Shown one piece after another: positions 1 to 5,550 of a DNA stretch of 5,980 bases; position 1 is the stretch's first letter; each line of letters starts with the position of its first letter. The position numbers were made by a program, and so were the translations under genes. Where the stretch lies: the NCBI GenBank assembly GCA_020253895.1, contig JADDKG010000054.1:1-5980 (forward strand), given 5' to 3'. The DNA comes from Rubrobacter sp. Lineage in GTDB: Bacteria > Actinomycetota > Rubrobacteria > Rubrobacterales > Rubrobacteraceae. The notes under the pieces are model-generated. The model did not search any database and was not told where the DNA came from. It was given only the letters and a program-made list of their open reading frames with translations.

Positions 1-635
1 GGGCCGTGCGGGCGCTGGAGACGTACCTGAACACCGTGGTGGACCACGGGATGAACGCCTCGACCTTCGCCGCCCGGGTCATCATCTCTACCCGCTCCGA
101 CATGGTCTCCGCCGTCGCCGGGGCCGTCGGCGCGCTCAAGGGACCGCTGCACGGCGGTGCCCCCGGCCCCGCGCTGGAGGTGGTCTTCGAGATCGGGACC
201 GCCGAGAGGGCCGAGGAGGTACTGCGCGGCAGGCTGGAGCGGGGCGAGCGGCTCATGGGCTTCGGCCATCGCGTCTACAAGGTGCGCGATCCCCGGGCCG
301 ACGTGCTCGCGGAGGCGACGGAGCTTCTGTACGGGAGCGGCGGGGACCGGGGGCTCTACGAGCTGGCCCTGCACGTGGAGAGGACGGCGCTCAGGCTCCT
401 CGAGGAGTACAAGCCGGGCCGCAACCTGCAGACCAACGTCGAGTTCTACACCGCGCTGCTCCTGCACGGGCTCGGGCTGCCGGCCGGGCTCTTCACCCCC
501 ACCTTCGCCGTGTCCCGGGTGGCGGGCTGGATAGCCCACTGCATGGAGCAGCAGGAGCAAGGCCGCCTCATCCGGCCCCGGTCCGTCTACACCGGAGAGA
601 AGGGCAGGAGGTGGGTGCCGATCGGGGAGCGCTGA
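1..635 (+). CDS. gltA: Citrate synthase, C-terminal part (5' end outside window)
   Basis: This enzyme condenses acetyl-CoA with oxaloacetate to citrate at the entry to the TCA cycle, in the cytoplasm. The reading frame is open to the left edge (first full codon at base 3), so the GTG at base 6 is an internal valine and roughly the N-terminal half is missing. Numbering from that codon, the visible family signatures are DHGMNAS (residues 13-19), KGPLHGGAPG with catalytic His49, GFGHRVYK with substrate-binding His88, FTPTFAVSRVAGWIAHCMEQ (163-182) and the arginine-rich end RLIRPRSVYTG (187-197). The catalytic aspartate, usually in an NVDFY context, is glutamate here (NVEFY, Glu146). The domain looks otherwise intact and ends in TGA. 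A 2-methylcitrate synthase cannot be excluded because the families are close and the N-terminus is not visible. No co-directional gene follows; the next stretch appears to be transcribed towards it. Confidence 0.93.
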   Translation, partial: AVRALETYLNTVVDHGMNASTFAARVIISTRSDMVSAVAGAVGALKGPLHGGAPGPALEVVFEIGTAERAEEVLRGRLERGERLMGFGHRVYKVRDPRADVLAEATELLYGSGGDRGLYELALHVERTALRLLEEYKPGRNLQTNVEFYTALLLHGLGLPAGLFTPTFAVSRVAGWIAHCMEQQEQGRLIRPRSVYTGEKGRRWVPIGER

Positions 636-639
636 GGCG

Positions 640-676
640 GAGAAAGACGTCCCCCCGGAGGATCTCCGGGGGGACG
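640..676. terminator. Strong intrinsic terminator, probably bidirectional
   Basis: A perfect 13-bp stem (648-660 with 664-676, including CCCCCC/GGGGGG) closes on a 3-nt GAT loop, 12 bp after the citrate synthase stop. On the minus strand the stem is followed by TCTTTCT, the closest thing to a U-tract. On the plus strand the following bases (cacccttac) are poor in T. I therefore read it mainly as the end of a minus-strand transcript coming from cinA or from the ncRNA candidate. It may also stop citrate synthase transcripts. Confidence 0.8.
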
Positions 677-873
677 CACCCTTACTGAGCTTACGCAGGT
701 ATCTGGTTGTTCCAGCACGTCCGCCTGCAACTACCGAAGAGGCGGAATGTGTGACCCAGATTCCCGCCGGGATTTTGGAGGTTCTCTAGGTCAGAGCCAC
801 CTCTCCCAGAAGATACCCGCGGCTACTGCTCGGTGCGTCTATCTGGATCACCTCCTTTCCGTGCCGTCAACCT
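641..873 (-). ncRNA. Candidate structured non-coding RNA, family not recognised
   Basis: This stretch lies between convergent citrate synthase and cinA. It has no convincing ORF and is visibly less GC-rich than its neighbours. Read on the minus strand, nested helices fold it into one domain. Helix 1 pairs 832-839 with 673-680 (8 bp), helix 2 pairs 828-831 with 687-690 (4 bp), and helix 3 pairs 811-820 with 695-704 (10 bp). Inside helix 3 are three hairpins: 778-782/799-803 continued by 784-787/793-796; 762-765/769-772; and 721-726/740-745 (6 bp). In helix 3, positions 697 and 818 form U-G in the minus-strand RNA but a mismatched A-C in a plus-strand RNA, which favours the minus strand. A promoter lies just upstream and a terminator hairpin ends it, predicting about 230 nt. 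I could not match it to 6S, tmRNA, RNase P, SRP or a familiar riboswitch. The 5' end near 873 is inferred from the promoter. Confidence 0.6.
843..859 (-). promoter_or_regulatory. Extended Shine-Dalgarno sequence without a standard start codon
   Basis: The minus strand reads GAAAGGAGGTGATCCAG, the exact complement of the conserved 3' end of bacterial 16S rRNA over 17 bases. It sits in the predicted single-stranded leader of the ncRNA, 3 nt before helix 1. After GGAGG and an 8-nt spacer the next codon is ATA, not ATG, GTG or TTG. The frame from that ATA runs 18 codons to TAG (842-786). No protein gene in this window shows a comparable ribosome-binding site. Confidence 0.6.
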
Positions 874-879
874 GAGCGC

Positions 880-908
880 AGTGTACTACCCGGGAGGAAG
901 CGCGGCAA
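880..908 (-). promoter_or_regulatory. Predicted promoter for the minus-strand ncRNA
   Basis: On the minus strand TTGCCG (908-903) and TACACT (885-880) are separated by exactly 17 bp and match 4 of 6 positions each of the sigma70 -35 and -10 consensus. The promoter begins 10 bp beyond the cinA stop codon. Initiation about 7 nt downstream puts the RNA start near 873. Its position after a gene end, with no protein gene before the next terminator, is what suggests an independent RNA gene. cinA has no terminator of its own here, so read-through could also feed the same RNA. Confidence 0.5.
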
Positions 909-917
909 GGAGGATTT

Positions 918-2180
918 TTAAGCTTCTTTGGCCTTTTTCAAAGCCCGGCGAAGAAGATCGAAGGCCATGTTGACGCTGCGCTCGCGGATGGAGGACCGCG
1001 AGCGGGCCCAGGCGGAGAGGTCCAGGCGCACCGCCTCGGTCCCTTCCCGGGAAGCCATCCCGACCCACACCAGCCCCACCGGCTTCTCCGCCGTCCCGCC
1101 GCCGGGCCCGGCGATGCCGGTAACCGAGAGGCCGTAGTCCGCCCCGGAGAGCTCCCGGACCCCCTCGGCCATCCTGCGGGCCACCGGCTCGGAGACGGCG
1201 CCGTGCTCGGCGAGCATCTTGCGGGGGACCCCCAGCAGCCGCTCCTTGGCCTCGTTGGAGTAGGCGACGATCCCCTCCTTAAAGTACGCCGAGGAGCCGG
1301 GGACGTCCGTCAGCCGCTTGGCCAGCAGCCCCCCCGTGCAGCTCTCGGCCACCGCGAGGGTCTCGCCCCGCTCCTTCAGCAGCCGCCCCACGGCGCTCTC
1401 CAGCGTCTCGTCGTCCTCGCCGAAGAAGTACCTGCCGAGGCGGGAGAGGATCTCCCGCTCCACCGGCGCTATCTTCTCCTGCGCCTCCTCGGGCGTGGCG
1501 GCCCGGGTGGTGATCCGCAGCCGCACCTTCCCCTCACCGGCGAGCGGGGCTACCGTCGGGTCCCGGGAGTCGAGCAGGTCCTGCACCCTCTCGGCAAGCG
1601 CCGACTCGCCGATCCCGGCGAACCACAGGGTGCGCGAGACGATCGTGCCCTCTGTCCTCTCCCGGATGAGGGGCGCCAGGGTCTCCTCGAACATGGTCCG
1701 CATCTCGCCGGGGACCCCGGGGAAGGTGGCGAACAGGGTCCCCCCGTACTCCAGCAGCGCCCCCATGGCCGTTCCCAAGGGGTTGGGGATGAGCCGCGCC
1801 CCCTCCGGGAAGAGGGCCTGCTTGTAGTTGGAGGGCGTCGGCTTCCTCCCGAAGCGGCGGAACATCTCGTCCACGTGGCGGCGGGCCTCCGGGTACTCCA
1901 CCAGCGGGCGGCCGGTGAGCAGCGAGAGGCACTCGTGGGTCAGGTCGTCGGGGGTTGGCCCGAGCCCCCCGGTGGTCACCACCAGGTCGGAGCGGGTGGC
2001 GGCCTCCTGCAGGGCGGCCACGATCCTCTCCCGGTTGTCCCCCACCGCGGTGTGCCGGTACACGTTCACCCCGAGGGCGGCCAGCCGCTGCGAGAGCCAG
2101 GCCGAGTTGGTGTCCACGAGATCCCCGAGCAGGATCTCCGTGCCTATGGCGACGATCTCGCCGTTGCTTATCTTCTGCAT
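918..2180 (-). CDS. cinA: CinA: ADP-ribose pyrophosphatase / NMN deamidase
   Basis: CinA-family proteins carry an N-terminal MoaB/Mog-like domain, linked to ADP-ribose pyrophosphatase activity, and a C-terminal PncC domain that deamidates nicotinamide mononucleotide for pyridine nucleotide salvage. The protein is cytoplasmic. The 420 residues match a normal full-length family member. The N-terminal domain shows [15 protein letters not shown] (11-25), [12 protein letters not shown] (70-81), [13 protein letters not shown] (116-128) and FPGVPGEM (153-160). The PncC domain (about 265-415) shows AESCTGG with the expected catalytic Ser280, [16 protein letters not shown] (303-318), GAVSEPVA (327-334) and [10 protein letters not shown] (354-363) followed by KPVGLVWVG. 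The ATG at 2180 lies 6 nt after a TAGAAT box, so the message is probably leaderless; no Shine-Dalgarno is seen. It is transcribed divergently from the yqeK-like gene, 23 bp away. The old name 'competence-induced' does not imply a competence role here. Confidence 0.96.
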   Translation of the reverse strand: MQKISNGEIVAIGTEILLGDLVDTNSAWLSQRLAALGVNVYRHTAVGDNRERIVAALQEAATRSDLVVTTGGLGPTPDDLTHECLSLLTGRPLVEYPEARRHVDEMFRRFGRKPTPSNYKQALFPEGARLIPNPLGTAMGALLEYGGTLFATFPGVPGEMRTMFEETLAPLIRERTEGTIVSRTLWFAGIGESALAERVQDLLDSRDPTVAPLAGEGKVRLRITTRAATPEEAQEKIAPVEREILSRLGRYFFGEDDETLESAVGRLLKERGETLAVAESCTGGLLAKRLTDVPGSSAYFKEGIVAYSNEAKERLLGVPRKMLAEHGAVSEPVARRMAEGVRELSGADYGLSVTGIAGPGGGTAEKPVGLVWVGMASREGTEAVRLDLSAWARSRSSIRERSVNMAFDLLRRALKKAKEA

Positions 2181-2186
2181 GCGGCT

Positions 2187-2196
2187 ATTCTACAAT
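2187..2196. promoter_or_regulatory. Overlapping divergent -10 boxes for cinA and yqeK
   Basis: The 23-bp gap contains the near-palindrome ATTCTACAAT. On the plus strand TACAAT (2191-2196) ends 7 nt before the yqeK ATG. On the minus strand TAGAAT (2192-2187) ends 6 nt before the cinA ATG. Each matches the -10 consensus at 5 of 6 positions, and they share 2 bp. Transcription from either should start at, or within a base of, the start codon. I see no good -35 on either side. Two polymerases could not occupy this site at once. Confidence 0.6.
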
Positions 2197-2203
2197 TCCC
2201 CGG

Positions 2204-2806
2204 ATGGCAGACCGGGAGGATCTCGACGGGCTTCTGGAGAGGGCGCAGGACCTCGCCCGCGGGCGGCTCTCCGCAGAGCGGTACGGGCACACCCTCCGGG
2301 TGGCGCAGACCGCCGAGCGGCTGGCCCGCCTGCACGGCCTCGACCCGCGGCGCGCCCGGCTTGCGGGCCTGCTGCACGACGCCGCCCGGGAGATGCCGCC
2401 GGAGCGGCTGCTGGAGCTAGCAGAGAGGTGGGGCGTCCCCGTAGGCCCGTTCGAGCGCCGGAACCCCAAGCTGCTGCACGGCCCGGTCGCCGCCGAGCTC
2501 GCCCGGAGGGAGCTGGGCCTCTCCGACGAGGAGGTGCTCCGGGCCATCCGGGAGCACACCACCGGCTCCCCCGGCATGGGCCCGCTCTCGCTGGCGCTCT
2601 ACGTGGCGGACAAGATAGAGCCCGGACGCGACTACCCGAGCGTAAAGAAGCTCAGGGAGCTCGCCCGCGCCGACCTGCGGGAGGCGGCCCTGGAGGCGCT
2701 GCGGCGCGCCGTGGCGTACAACGAGCGGCGCGGCAGGAAGACCCACCCGCAGAGCCTGGAGTGGCTAAGAGAGGCCGAGCGCGCCGCCCAGCGCCGGGTG
2801 GAGTAG
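2204..2806 (+). CDS. yqeK: YqeK-family HD-domain Ap4A hydrolase
   Basis: YqeK-type HD phosphohydrolases cleave diadenosine tetraphosphate symmetrically to two ADP, using a metal pair bound by the HD domain, in the cytoplasm. The 200-residue product has all expected ligands: RYGHT (His29), LLHDAA (His58-Asp59), LLHGPV (His92), REHTTGSPGM (His118) and YVADKIEPGRDYP (Asp136). The phrases HTTG-PGM and DKIEPGRD are characteristic of YqeK. The ATG at 2204 was chosen because homology begins just after it and a TACAAT box ends 7 nt upstream; the frame is open further back but only as antisense of cinA. In many bacteria yqeK lies between nadD and rsfS; neither is adjacent here. Its 3' end overlaps the opposing YdjM-like gene by 42 bp. 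A different nucleotide substrate is possible, since HD specificity is hard to read from sequence. Confidence 0.9.
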   Translation: MADREDLDGLLERAQDLARGRLSAERYGHTLRVAQTAERLARLHGLDPRRARLAGLLHDAAREMPPERLLELAERWGVPVGPFERRNPKLLHGPVAAELARRELGLSDEEVLRAIREHTTGSPGMGPLSLALYVADKIEPGRDYPSVKKLRELARADLREAALEALRRAVAYNERRGRKTHPQSLEWLREAERAAQRRVE

Positions 2807-3328
2807 CGCGAGGGCATACCCGGCCAGGACCAGCACCCCCACCGCGACGGCGGCCTCGGCCACACCCCCAGAGCGAATGCCGCCCGGCAGCAACCGGAAG
2901 GGCCTCCCGAGCGGCCAGAGCAGCGGCACCCCCCGGGTGTTCAACGCGTCGGCCAGAAGATGCGAGGCGTAGCCGGAGACGAGCGCCAGCGCCAGCGCCG
3001 GGTACCCCCGCAGCAGCAGCCACACCGGTAAACAGAAGATCGCGAAGCCCAGCAGCGAGTGGGTGAGGGTCCTGTGCCCCACCGTGCGGGCGAGCAGGAA
3101 GGAGGTCGCCTGCAGCCCCCAGCTCAGGGGCCTGCTCAGCAGGTGCAGCACGGGGCTCCTCATCCTGCTGAGGCCGTTCCCCAGCCGGCTGCGCGGGTTG
3201 TCCACGTCGGGGAGCCAGGCGGCCACCACCGCCGCCGGGTAGGCGTAGGCCGGCGGCTCCACCCCGGCGGCCAGACAGGCCCCGGCGAAGGCCGCCACCC
3301 CGAATACCGCGTGGGTCGTCGCGTTCAA
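2765..3328 (-). CDS. YdjM-like membrane-bound metal-dependent hydrolase
   Basis: This is a small integral membrane protein of the YdjM / DUF457 family (predicted inner-membrane metal-dependent hydrolases), with no well-established substrate. Starting from TTG at 3328, the product has 187 residues. Family landmarks are TTHAVFG at the N-terminus (His6), AAWLPDVDNPRSRLG (36-50, Asp41 and Asp43), VGHRTLTHSLLGF (83-95, His85 and His90) and GYASHLLADALNTRGVPLLWPL (119-140, His123 and Asp127). Hydrophobic segments lie near residues 7-38, 91-106, 111-127 and 157-177. The frame stays open about 106 codons upstream, but that extension is arginine- and serine-rich antisense of the next gene. TTG gives the family-typical Thr-His near the N-terminus and lies 10 nt after a TAAACT box. 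No Shine-Dalgarno is visible. It is divergent from the 605-aa protein and convergent with yqeK, overlapping it by 42 bp. Confidence 0.86.
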   Translation of the reverse strand: MNATTHAVFGVAAFAGACLAAGVEPPAYAYPAAVVAAWLPDVDNPRSRLGNGLSRMRSPVLHLLSRPLSWGLQATSFLLARTVGHRTLTHSLLGFAIFCLPVWLLLRGYPALALALVSGYASHLLADALNTRGVPLLWPLGRPFRLLPGGIRSGGVAEAAVAVGVLVLAGYALALLHPALGGALGLS

Positions 3329-3338
3329 GCCGGGGAGC

Positions 3339-3367
3339 AGTTTAGCAGCTCTTCGCCCTGCTAAACT
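3339..3367. promoter_or_regulatory. Perfect inverted repeat forming a symmetric divergent promoter
   Basis: A 10-bp perfect inverted repeat, AGTTTAGCAG (3339-3348) and CTGCTAAACT (3358-3367), is separated by 9 bp. Its outer ends are the same -10-like box TAAACT pointing outwards: plus strand 3362-3367, ending 7 nt before the GTG of the 605-aa gene, and minus strand 3344-3339, ending 10 nt before the TTG of the YdjM-like gene. The 17 bp between the boxes means each occupies the other's -35 position. The repeat could also be an operator for a dimeric regulator, or a hairpin. Confidence 0.55.
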
Positions 3368-3374
3368 TGGCCCG

Positions 3375-5192
3375 GTGCGTGCGATCCTGCTGCCGGTTCT
3401 TCTGCTCGCCGTGGCCGCCGCGCTAGCCCTCCCCGGGACGGCCCGCGCGGCGCCGCAGGCCCCCGGCAAGCCGGTCGTGCTGGTGCTCGTGGACGGGCTG
3501 GGCTGGGAGGAGGTGCGCCGGGAGCCCGCGCTGCGCCGGGTCTTCGAGAACGGCGCCTCCGCCACCCTCTCCACCGCCCAGGGAGACCGCCCCGGGGAGC
3601 CCCTCACCGGATACCTCCTGCTCGGGGCCGGAGCCCGGGCGGACACCGGTGTCCTCCCCGGCGAGCTGCCCCCGGAGCCCCCGGCGGCCGCCGGCGCGAT
3701 CTCCGCCCGGGTTCCTTCCGTCCGGCCCGGCTCCCTGGGCGAGGCGTTGCGGCGGGCGGGGGTGGAGGTCGCGGCGGTCGGGGCGAAGGCCCGGGCGGTG
3801 GTGATGGACCGCGAGGGACGCGTCCCGCTGCTCTACGCCGGGGAGTCCCCGGTCCGGCACCTGGAGGCGGCGCTCGCGGCGGGCGCCGGGTTCGTCGCCG
3901 TGACAGCGGATGGGCCATCCGAGGCCGGAGAGCTAGCCGAAACGGCCGTGGAGAGCGGGGCGGTGGCGGCCGTAGCCTCCCCGAACGCCCCGCCCGGCGC
4001 CCCCAACCTCACCCCCTTCGCCATCACCGGGGAGGAGGGAATCCTGTACTCGCCCTCCACCCGGACGGCGGGGCTCCTGGCCAGCCAGGACGTCGCGCCC
4101 ACCCTGCTCGCGCGGATGGGCCTGGAGGTCGTGCCCGCCATGCAGGGACGCCCCGCAGAGGTCCGCCCAGGCTCCCCAGAGGAGGCCCGCCGGCTCTCGG
4201 AGAGGATCTCCTTCGTCGCCGGGGAGCGCCACCGGACGGCGGCCACGGCCCTCGCCCTCTCCCTGCTGCCCTTCGGGGCCTTTTTCTGGGCGCTCGGGAG
4301 GAGGGCGGCCGGGCCCTGCCTGCTGACGCTCGCCATCATGCCCGCGGCCACCCTGCTCGCCGCGGCCCTCCCGCTCACCTCACCTCTGCCCGTTGCCGCG
4401 CTCGTCGCCGGCCTCTCGGCGGCGGCCGCCTGGTTGCTCTGGCGGCTCGCCGGCGGGGGGCCCGCCGCCGCGGCCGCCGTGCTCCTGGCCAACGCCGGGA
4501 TCATCGCCGTAGACGCCGCCTCGGGCGGGGAGCTGATGCGCTTCTCCATCCTCGGCTACAACCCCGCCTACGGGGCGCGCTTCTACGGCATCGGCAACGA
4601 GTGCTCGGCGGTCCTCGCCGGGAGCCTGGCCGCCGGGCTGGGCGTGCTCTCCGCCAGAGGGCGGCCGCGGGCGGCGCCCCTCGCGGCCGCCGGGTGCGCG
4701 GCGGTGGCGGCGCTCGGGCTGCCGGTCATGGGGGCCGACGTGGGGGGCTCTCTCGCGCTGGGGCTCGGGCTCGGGGCCACCATCGGCCTGCTCCGCGGTG
4801 GTTGGGTAGGGGCGGCCGCGGGAGGGGCGGTTGCGGCGGCGCTCTTCGCCGCGAGCCCCCTCCTCTTCCCCGGGGTGTCGCACGGCTCGCGGGCTGCGGC
4901 CGGGGAGATCGGGCTGGTCGAGATGGCCTCGAGAAAGCTGGAGCCGGCGCTCGCCACCTTCGCCAGCGCACCGCTGCTGCTCCTGCTCGCGCTCCTCTCG
5001 GCGGTGGTCTACGCCGGGTGGCGCAGGGCGCGCGGCACACCGTTAGCGGCGGGGCTCGTCGGGGCGGCGCTCACCGCCGCGGCCTACGCGGCCCTCAACG
5101 ACTCGGGGCTGCTGGCCGGGCTGTACGCCCTCTTCTACCCGGCCGTGGCCGCCCTCCTCCTGCTAACCGGAGCCCTCAAAGCTCCCCGATGA
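3375..5192 (+). CDS. Polytopic membrane protein with alkaline-phosphatase-like N-terminal domain
   Basis: The function is unknown. The 605-residue product begins with a signal-peptide-like segment (hydrophobic 4-20, then PGTARA-AP near 25). An extracytoplasmic domain of about 260 residues follows. It opens with PVVLVLVDGLGWEEV (33-47), resembling the first metal-binding strand of alkaline phosphatase/iPGM-superfamily enzymes. It closes with LTPFAITGEEGILYSPSTRTAGLLASQDVAPTLLARMGL (212-250), resembling the superfamily's terminal 'DLxPTLLxxxG' element. The middle lacks an obvious complete set of metal-binding His/Asp residues, so catalysis is doubtful. From about residue 288 the chain is mostly hydrophobic helices, roughly nine or ten. 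The loop RFSILGYNPAYGARFYGIGNECSAV (389-413) contains the conserved-looking RFYGIGNE, and GADVGGSL follows (453-460). The GTG start lies 7 nt after a TAAACT box, suggesting a leaderless message. The 3' end overlaps the opposing DUF488 gene by 17 bp. Confidence 0.85.
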   Translation: MRAILLPVLLLAVAAALALPGTARAAPQAPGKPVVLVLVDGLGWEEVRREPALRRVFENGASATLSTAQGDRPGEPLTGYLLLGAGARADTGVLPGELPPEPPAAAGAISARVPSVRPGSLGEALRRAGVEVAAVGAKARAVVMDREGRVPLLYAGESPVRHLEAALAAGAGFVAVTADGPSEAGELAETAVESGAVAAVASPNAPPGAPNLTPFAITGEEGILYSPSTRTAGLLASQDVAPTLLARMGLEVVPAMQGRPAEVRPGSPEEARRLSERISFVAGERHRTAATALALSLLPFGAFFWALGRRAAGPCLLTLAIMPAATLLAAALPLTSPLPVAALVAGLSAAAAWLLWRLAGGGPAAAAAVLLANAGIIAVDAASGGELMRFSILGYNPAYGARFYGIGNECSAVLAGSLAAGLGVLSARGRPRAAPLAAAGCAAVAALGLPVMGADVGGSLALGLGLGATIGLLRGGWVGAAAGGAVAAALFAASPLLFPGVSHGSRAAAGEIGLVEMASRKLEPALATFASAPLLLLLALLSAVVYAGWRRARGTPLAAGLVGAALTAAAYAALNDSGLLAGLYALFYPAVAALLLLTGALKAPR

Positions 5193-5529
5193 ACTCCGCC
5201 AGCGCCCGGGCGTTGTTGTGCCCAGTGTCCTTCGCCCCGAAGAGCAGGGTCACGTTCTCCTTCCCGGCGCGCCTCCCGAGCTCGCGCAGCTCCTCCAGCT
5301 TGCCGCCCTCCTCGAGCTCCGCCCGGTAGCGCTCCTTAAAGCCCTCCCAGCGCTCCGGCCGGTGCCCGAACCACCTCCGGAGCCCGGGGCTGGGGGCGAG
5401 GTCCTTACGCCACTCCGAGAGGCGGGCCCTCTCCTTGGAGAGCCCCCGCGGCCAGACCCGGTCCACGAGCACCCGCTGCCCGTCGCCCTCCTCCGGCTCC
5501 TCGTAGACCCGCTTTACCCGTAACGCCAC
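5176..5529 (-). CDS. DUF488 (YeaO-like) family protein
   Basis: This is a small soluble protein of the DUF488 family, whose biochemical role is not established. The 117 residues match the usual length. Recognisable elements are RVLVDRVWPRGLSKER (19-34), WRKDLAPSPGLRRWFGHRPERWEGFKERYRAEL (40-72) and VTLLFGAKDTGHNNARAL (93-110), so it appears complete and intact. The conserved Asp, Arg and Trp of VDRVWPRG and the lysine and aspartate of GAKD are present. The start is GTG at 5529; the homologous region begins immediately (LRVKRVYEEP), leaving little choice. No Shine-Dalgarno precedes it. It begins 21 bp after the ComA/HSA32-family stop on the same strand, so the two genes probably share a transcript. 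Its last 17 bp overlap the end of the opposing membrane protein gene. Confidence 0.92.
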   Translation of the reverse strand: MALRVKRVYEEPEEGDGQRVLVDRVWPRGLSKERARLSEWRKDLAPSPGLRRWFGHRPERWEGFKERYRAELEEGGKLEELRELGRRAGKENVTLLFGAKDTGHNNARALAEFIGEL

Positions 5530-5550
5530 GGCTACGTACAGAGGAGTGCG

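Noticed and set aside
703..715. Hairpin CTGG-n5-CCAG as a separate element
   Set aside because: A 4-bp stem is weak, and these bases overlap the end of the stronger 10-bp helix 3. It may be an alternative fold but is not listed.
831..859. Remnant of a 16S rRNA gene on the plus strand
   Set aside because: The 17-base match to the 16S 3' end is exact, and a GGTGCG lies just before it as in helix 45. But the spacing differs and sequence further upstream does not continue as 16S. The same bases take part in minus-strand helices, so a Shine-Dalgarno-like sequence on the minus strand explains it better.
641..873. Riboswitch or leader attenuator
   Set aside because: A cis-regulatory leader needs a gene downstream on the same strand. 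On the minus strand the terminator is followed only by antisense of citrate synthase; on the plus strand the next gene, cinA, is in the opposite orientation.
1955..2203. N-terminal extension of the yqeK frame
   Set aside because: The extra 83 codons are antisense of cinA, with Pro/Arg/Ser-rich composition. The YqeK homology and a -10 box both point to the ATG at 2204.
1203..2420. 405-codon plus-strand open frame opposite cinA
   Set aside because: It is proline-, glycine- and arginine-rich with no recognisable domain and lies antisense to an unambiguous CinA, as is usual in very GC-rich DNA.
1828..3066. 412-codon plus-strand open frame across cinA, yqeK and the YdjM-like gene
   Set aside because: It overlaps three well-supported genes in other frames and its translation is low-complexity Arg/Ala/Pro sequence.
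3329..3646. N-terminal extension of the YdjM-like frame
   Set aside because: About 106 extra codons are antisense of the 605-aa gene's signal peptide and phosphatase-like domain, and lack family similarity.
3833..4549. 238-codon minus-strand open frame inside the 605-aa gene
   Set aside because: It is Ala/Ser/Arg-rich without motifs, while the plus-strand frame has a signal peptide, recognisable motifs and transmembrane helices.
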